A DNA stretch of 64,000 nucleotides, from the NCBI GenBank assembly GCA_018242425.1, contig JAFEBX010000020.1:1-64000 (forward strand), written 5' to 3'. Made by a program: the position numbers and the translations under genes. Positions 60,483 to 64,000 of the stretch are shown piece after piece (position 1 is the first letter of the stretch; the number at the start of each line of letters is the position of its first letter). The notes beneath the pieces are model-generated. The model ran no database searches. It saw nothing but the letters and a program-made list of their open reading frames with translations, and was not told where the DNA came from. This DNA comes from Pseudomonadota bacterium. Its GTDB lineage: Bacteria > Pseudomonadota > Gammaproteobacteria > Xanthomonadales > Xanthomonadaceae.

Positions 60483-62726
60483 ATGAAACTCCGTTTGCTT
60501 GTCACCGCAATCGCGCTCGCCTGTGCCTCGGGCCAAGCCATGGCTGCGGACATCAAGATCGACGGCAAGATGGATCCCGGTGAATGGGATGGTGCGCAAC
60601 ACATCACCGATTTCCGCAGCGTGCAGCCGTTCACCCAGCAACCGGGCAGCGTTCCGACCGAAGTCTGGTACATGGCGACGCCGAAGGGCTTGGCGGTGGC
60701 ATTCCGCAACCACCAGCCTGCTGGCGTGGAGCGCCGTCGCCAGAAAACCCGCCGTGACGAGGACGCGCAAACCGATCGCGTCAACGTGATGATCGACTTC
60801 AACGGCGACGGCAACCAGGGTTACGACTTCACGGTGATGCTGGGTGGCGGCATCGAAGACGGCACCATCACCAAGCTCGGCAATTTCAACAACGACTGGG
60901 ACGGCAACTGGCTGCACGCCGTCAGCGAGGACGACGAAGGCTGGACCGCGGAAATCCTGATTCCCTGGAGCGTCGCCACCATGGGCAAGGCCCAGGGCAA
61001 GACGCGCAAGCTGGGCTTGTACTTCGACCGCGTGATTGGTGTCAGCAGCGAGCGCATGGGTTGGCCGGCGATCACCTTCGAACGTCCGCAGTTCCTCGCC
61101 AAGTTCCAGCAGATCGAGGTGCCTGCCTACAGCCAGGCACTGCTCGCGCTTACGCCCTATGCCTCCAGCGCGTACGACATGGTCGGCCACAAGACCAAGA
61201 ACAACGCCGGCATGGATGTGTTCTGGAAGCCCAACGGGCAATTCCAGCTGAGCGGCACCATCAACCCCGACTTCGGCCAGGTGGAAAGCGACGACCTGGT
61301 GGTGAACTTCAGCGCGCAGGAGAGCTTCTTCAGCGACAAGCGTCCGTTCTTCACCGAGAACCAGACGATCTTCGACTTCAACCTGCTGCTGGACAACAGC
61401 CAGCTCATCTACACGCGCCGCATCGGCGGTCCGTCGGACGACGGCAAGGGTGCCGCGGACATCAATGCCGCGGTGAAGTTGAACGGCAGTTTCGGCAAGA
61501 CCAATTACGGCCTGTTGTGGGCGGAAGAGCGCGGCGACGCCGGTCGATCGTTCCGGGCCGCGCGCGTCACCCATGCGTTCGACAGCAACACCTTGGGCGG
61601 GATGGTGACGCAGGTCGTGCATCCCTGGCTCGATCGCACCGCAACGGTGTACGCCGTGGACGACCAGTGGAAGCCGAGCGCGCATTTCACCCTGACCGCG
61701 AACGCGTCCCAGAGTGCCATCGATGAAAACGGCAGGACCGACCGCCACAACGGCGCGACCTTGCTGGCCGAATACGAGATGAAGGACGGCTGGCGCCAGC
61801 AATGGATCGCCATGCATTTCGACAAGGGTTATGACATCAACGATTTCGGTTACCTCGGCCGCGACAACCTGAACTACGCGCACTGGGAAGTCGGCAAGCG
61901 TTTCACCGACCTGCCGAAGGATTCGATCTACGCGTCGCACAACTGGCGCTGGCGCTATGACATGCTGACCACCGCGAATGGCGACGTCGTGTTGCAGCGC
62001 GAGTTCCGCATCCAGCGCAACAGCCAGTTGCGTGACGGCGGCAGCCAGATGTTCCTGGTCAACCTGCGCACGGCGGCCCACGACGATTCGCTGACGTTCT
62101 ACAACGACATCGTGCGGATTACCCCGGGCTACTACGCGACCTTCGACCACGAGCCTGGTCGCCGCGGCAACTGGCAGTGGTGGACGACGCTGGAATCCGC
62201 CTACGGCATGGGCGTCGATCCCAAGCGCCGGCCGATGTACAGCGTGACGCTGGGCTCGCGTTATTTCTTCAGCGACTCACTCAACGCGCAGGCCAGCCTG
62301 TTTGCATTGCGCGATGGCGAGTGGCTGTTGTGGCAGCACGACAACCTGCTCGGCATGTACGACCGCCGCCAGTTGCAACTCTCCGCTGCATTGAACTGGA
62401 ACATCAGCCCGAAGCAGGAATTGCGCATCAAACTGCAGGCGATCGGCCTGACGGGAAGCGCGCGCAAGTCCTTCCGCGTGCAGCCGGACACCAGTGCCGT
62501 GGTCAGCGGCGAATATCTCGCGCCATTCAACCTGCACACGCTCGGGTTCCAGATCCGCTATCGCTATGAACTGGCGCCGCTGTCGAACATCTACGTGGTC
62601 TACGGCCGCGGTGGCTACAACCAGGGCGAAATGTTCGCCGACTCGCCGGGTGAATTCCGCCGGGCCTTCAACCTGCGCGATACCGAAATGTTGATGGTGA
62701 AGCTGGCCTACCGTTTCGAGCTCTGA
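60483..62726 (+). CDS. DUF5916 carbohydrate-binding outer-membrane protein
   Basis: The 747-residue protein has a signal peptide (MKLRLLVTAIALACASGQAMAA), a CBM9-like sugar-binding domain at about 25-215 (IKIDGKMDPGEWDGAQ, WTAEILIPWSVATM), and a barrel thereafter. The family mark INPDFGQVESDDLVVNFSAQ, then SFFSDKRPFFTEN, is at about 260-290. It ends with AYRFEL. It probably binds or takes up a sugar polymer at the cell surface. A nested hairpin follows its stop. Confidence 0.9.
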   Translation: MKLRLLVTAIALACASGQAMAADIKIDGKMDPGEWDGAQHITDFRSVQPFTQQPGSVPTEVWYMATPKGLAVAFRNHQPAGVERRRQKTRRDEDAQTDRVNVMIDFNGDGNQGYDFTVMLGGGIEDGTITKLGNFNNDWDGNWLHAVSEDDEGWTAEILIPWSVATMGKAQGKTRKLGLYFDRVIGVSSERMGWPAITFERPQFLAKFQQIEVPAYSQALLALTPYASSAYDMVGHKTKNNAGMDVFWKPNGQFQLSGTINPDFGQVESDDLVVNFSAQESFFSDKRPFFTENQTIFDFNLLLDNSQLIYTRRIGGPSDDGKGAADINAAVKLNGSFGKTNYGLLWAEERGDAGRSFRAARVTHAFDSNTLGGMVTQVVHPWLDRTATVYAVDDQWKPSAHFTLTANASQSAIDENGRTDRHNGATLLAEYEMKDGWRQQWIAMHFDKGYDINDFGYLGRDNLNYAHWEVGKRFTDLPKDSIYASHNWRWRYDMLTTANGDVVLQREFRIQRNSQLRDGGSQMFLVNLRTAAHDDSLTFYNDIVRITPGYYATFDHEPGRRGNWQWWTTLESAYGMGVDPKRRPMYSVTLGSRYFFSDSLNAQASLFALRDGEWLLWQHDNLLGMYDRRQLQLSAALNWNISPKQELRIKLQAIGLTGSARKSFRVQPDTSAVVSGEYLAPFNLHTLGFQIRYRYELAPLSNIYVVYGRGGYNQGEMFADSPGEFRRAFNLRDTEMLMVKLAYRFEL

Positions 62727-62775
62727 TTGCAGCATGGCAGAGGGGCCATCGCCACGGATGGCGAAGCTGCAATCA
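62724..62775 (+). terminator. Nested hairpin between convergent DUF5916 and lipoprotein genes
   Basis: TGATTGCAGC (62724-62733) pairs with GCTGCAATCA (62766-62775), enclosing GCCATC/GATGGC (62745-62750, 62757-62762). The DUF5916 stop and the lipoprotein stop are inside its arms, so it probably ends both transcripts. Confidence 0.65.
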
Positions 62776-63177
62776 GGGCTGTTTTGTTTCGTTGTCCTTC
62801 GCGGGTGGTTCCGCGTTGTCGCCGGCTGCCGTCGTGCCGCGCGTGCCGCTGTCCGGGGGCGCGGTGGGCGTGGTGGACGCGGACGTGGCGGGGGAAGTTG
62901 CTGTGTCCTCGTCGAGCGAGGGCGGCAGCGCCGTCGCATCCGGGGGGAGTGCGGGTGTCGTGGCGACCGTGCCCGGATCGACCGCAGCAGGTTGCGCGCG
63001 CGCATCCGGCATCCCGGTGACCGCACGGCCATCGGCCTGCGGGCGTGGCAGCGGTTGCCGCGGTGTGTCGGGATCGTCGGATGTCACCACGCCGGCAGCA
63101 GTCGGCTTGCTGCCGTTGCAGCCGGCAAGCGCGAGGGCGGCGAGTGCGATTGCCGTCAGTCGAAGCGGCATCTTCAT
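62773..63177 (-). CDS. Small low-complexity lipoprotein
   Basis: The 134-residue protein starts at ATG 63177 and has a lipobox LALAGC with Cys20 (LTAIALAALALAGCNG). The rest is rich in Pro, Thr, Ala and Asp, with no recognisable domain, so it may be a flexible periplasmic or surface spacer. Two bases separate it from the DUF1439 gene upstream. Overlapping minus-frame continuations upstream are not used. Confidence 0.75.
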   Translation of the reverse strand: MKMPLRLTAIALAALALAGCNGSKPTAAGVVTSDDPDTPRQPLPRPQADGRAVTGMPDARAQPAAVDPGTVATTPALPPDATALPPSLDEDTATSPATSASTTPTAPPDSGTRGTTAAGDNAEPPAKDNETKQP

Positions 63178-63179
63178 CC

Positions 63180-63746
63180 TCACTTCCCGCTCCCGAGCTT
63201 GACCTGCAGGCCGGATGCGGTGACGTCGATATTTGCGATGCTGCGGCCGCGCAACTTGTCCTGGTCGGATGCACTGAAGCGATAGACCGGGTCGTTGCGC
63301 GCTTCGTCCTGCAGCCACTGGTTCAATAATGTTTCGACTGCGCCCTGGCCGAGTCCGGCGAGCGCGGGGATGTCGACGCGCTCGACCGTGGGCGCATCCA
63401 GCATCAGCGCCATCGCGGCAGGATCGAACCGCAGTCCGCTGCTGATGGTGAAGTGGCCGCGTGGCGTCGAGGGATCGGAACCGAAGGCGGCGACGCCGGC
63501 ATCGAAGTCCAGTTGCAGTCGGTGGCGTTCCGGTTGCAGGTGCAGGCGCGGATGCATGACGCGCACGCTGACCATGCCGCCGAGCTTGCGGTAATCGCGC
63601 GGGAAGCGGCGGTCGAGTTGCGACTGCAGTTGTTCGGGCGACACCGTGACCCGATTGGACAGCAGGTCGCCGACAGTCGTGCAGGCGACCAGTGCCAGCG
63701 AGAGCAGCGCGGCGATCGCCAATCGGAATGTGGAACGACGTGGCAT
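63180..63746 (-). CDS. DUF1439 lipoprotein
   Basis: The 188-residue protein has a lipobox LALVACTT (Cys22) and the DUF1439 pattern VTVSPEQLQSQLDRRFPRDY with ALMLDAPTVERVDIP. E. coli YceB is the nearest well-known member; function not known. It is followed by the low-complexity lipoprotein two bases later, so both are one operon. Confidence 0.85.
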   Translation of the reverse strand: MPRRSTFRLAIAALLSLALVACTTVGDLLSNRVTVSPEQLQSQLDRRFPRDYRKLGGMVSVRVMHPRLHLQPERHRLQLDFDAGVAAFGSDPSTPRGHFTISSGLRFDPAAMALMLDAPTVERVDIPALAGLGQGAVETLLNQWLQDEARNDPVYRFSASDQDKLRGRSIANIDVTASGLQVKLGSGK

Positions 63747-63821
63747 CGGATCGGGTTCCGTTGTGCGTTGCGATGTGGGCGAGGATGCGCTCGGAGGGAT
63801 GAACGCGATCCCACGGGCATG

Positions 63822-63850
63822 AAAAAAGCCGGCACTGGGCCGGCTTTTTT
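63822..63850 (-). terminator. Bidirectional intrinsic terminator
   Basis: AAAAAAGCCGGC (63822-63833), loop ACTGG, and GCCGGCTTTTTT (63839-63850) give a perfect 12-bp stem with A/T runs on both sides. It ends the HU-like gene 18 bases after its stop on the minus strand and isolates the lipoprotein operon promoter. Confidence 0.9.
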
Positions 63851-63867
63851 CTGCATCGCGGCAAAAA

Positions 63868-64000
63868 TCAGGCCGCGGCGTCCTTCAGCTTCTTGAGCGG
63901 ACGGACCTTGACCTTCGTCGACTTCGGACGGGCCTTGAAGGTGACCTCTTCCTTGGTGAACGGGTTGATACCCTTGCGAGCCGGACGGGCCGGGACTTCC
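63868..64000 (-). CDS. HU-like DNA-binding protein, C-terminal part (truncated by window edge)
   Basis: Only the last 43 residues are visible: EVPARPARKGINPFTKEEVT, then FKARPKSTKVKVRPLKKLKD and AAA. GINPFTKEEV is the HU/IHF C-terminal core, and the Lys/Arg-rich tail is typical of the extended HU-like nucleoid proteins found in xanthomonads. It should bend or compact DNA. The start and any Ala/Lys-rich N-terminus lie to the right. A strong terminator follows. Confidence 0.85.
   Translation of the reverse strand, partial: EVPARPARKGINPFTKEEVTFKARPKSTKVKVRPLKKLKDAAA

Overview
The window is GC-rich, gene-dense chromosomal DNA from a gammaproteobacterium. The best fit is the Xanthomonadales (Xanthomonadaceae/Rhodanobacteraceae, Lysobacter-like). 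The reasons are an rpoN operon carrying an HPr kinase and a membrane-component-free PTS, a one-cluster SUF operon with Rieske and GNAT genes, the DUF2066-perM-hda trio, a CysG/CysB/CysHIJ/CysDNC island, and an HU-like protein whose tail begins VPARPARKG. No tRNA, rRNA, prophage, insertion sequence or CRISPR array was seen.

Layout: 1-8817 (+) is a cell-surface cluster: a truncated fibril-like protein with DUF11-type and ~100-residue repeats ending in OmpA-like domains, an overlapping 1214-residue outer-membrane barrel, and a secreted DUF11-type protein. 8827-20299 (-) is an envelope and regulatory run: kdsD-kdsC-lptC-lptA-lptB-rpoN-hpf-ptsN-hprK-rapZ-EIIA(Man)-HPr-EI-mgtE, transcribed away from ibaG-murA. 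22260-25441 (-) is purM-purN and two DUF3108 genes; 25555-28563 (+) is DUF2066-perM-hda. 28838-32020 (-) holds the peptidoglycan-recycling pair murU/amgK, an unknown exported protein and a GlsB-type membrane protein.

32133-46108 is a nearly complete sulfate assimilation island: siroheme synthase, the CysB regulator, PAPS reductase, sulfite reductase, ATP sulfurylase with fused APS kinase, and the sulfate ABC importer. 46425-49384 holds an M20 dipeptidase, a HutD-like protein and a PepSY-type membrane protein. 49410-52428 is an iron module (PiuC-type dioxygenase and a Fiu-like TonB receptor) behind a clear Fur box, with a diiron metallo-beta-lactamase-fold protein transcribed the other way. 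53414-59474 (-) is the SUF operon (regulator-sufB-sufC-sufD-sufS-GNAT-Rieske). 59645-64000 has an unrecognised 55-residue membrane protein, a SET-domain methyltransferase, a DUF5916 outer-membrane protein, two lipoproteins and the 3' end of an HU-like gene.

The most distinctive non-coding feature is a family of three long, structured intergenic repeats (about 21.9-22.2, 28.57-28.83 and 46.12-46.42 kb). All three lie between convergent genes. Two copies carry different stem sequences that stay complementary, so the base pairing is conserved although the sequence is not. Each full element is two related hairpin units in inverted orientation. The surface cluster at the left edge is the best candidate for a poorly described protein system.
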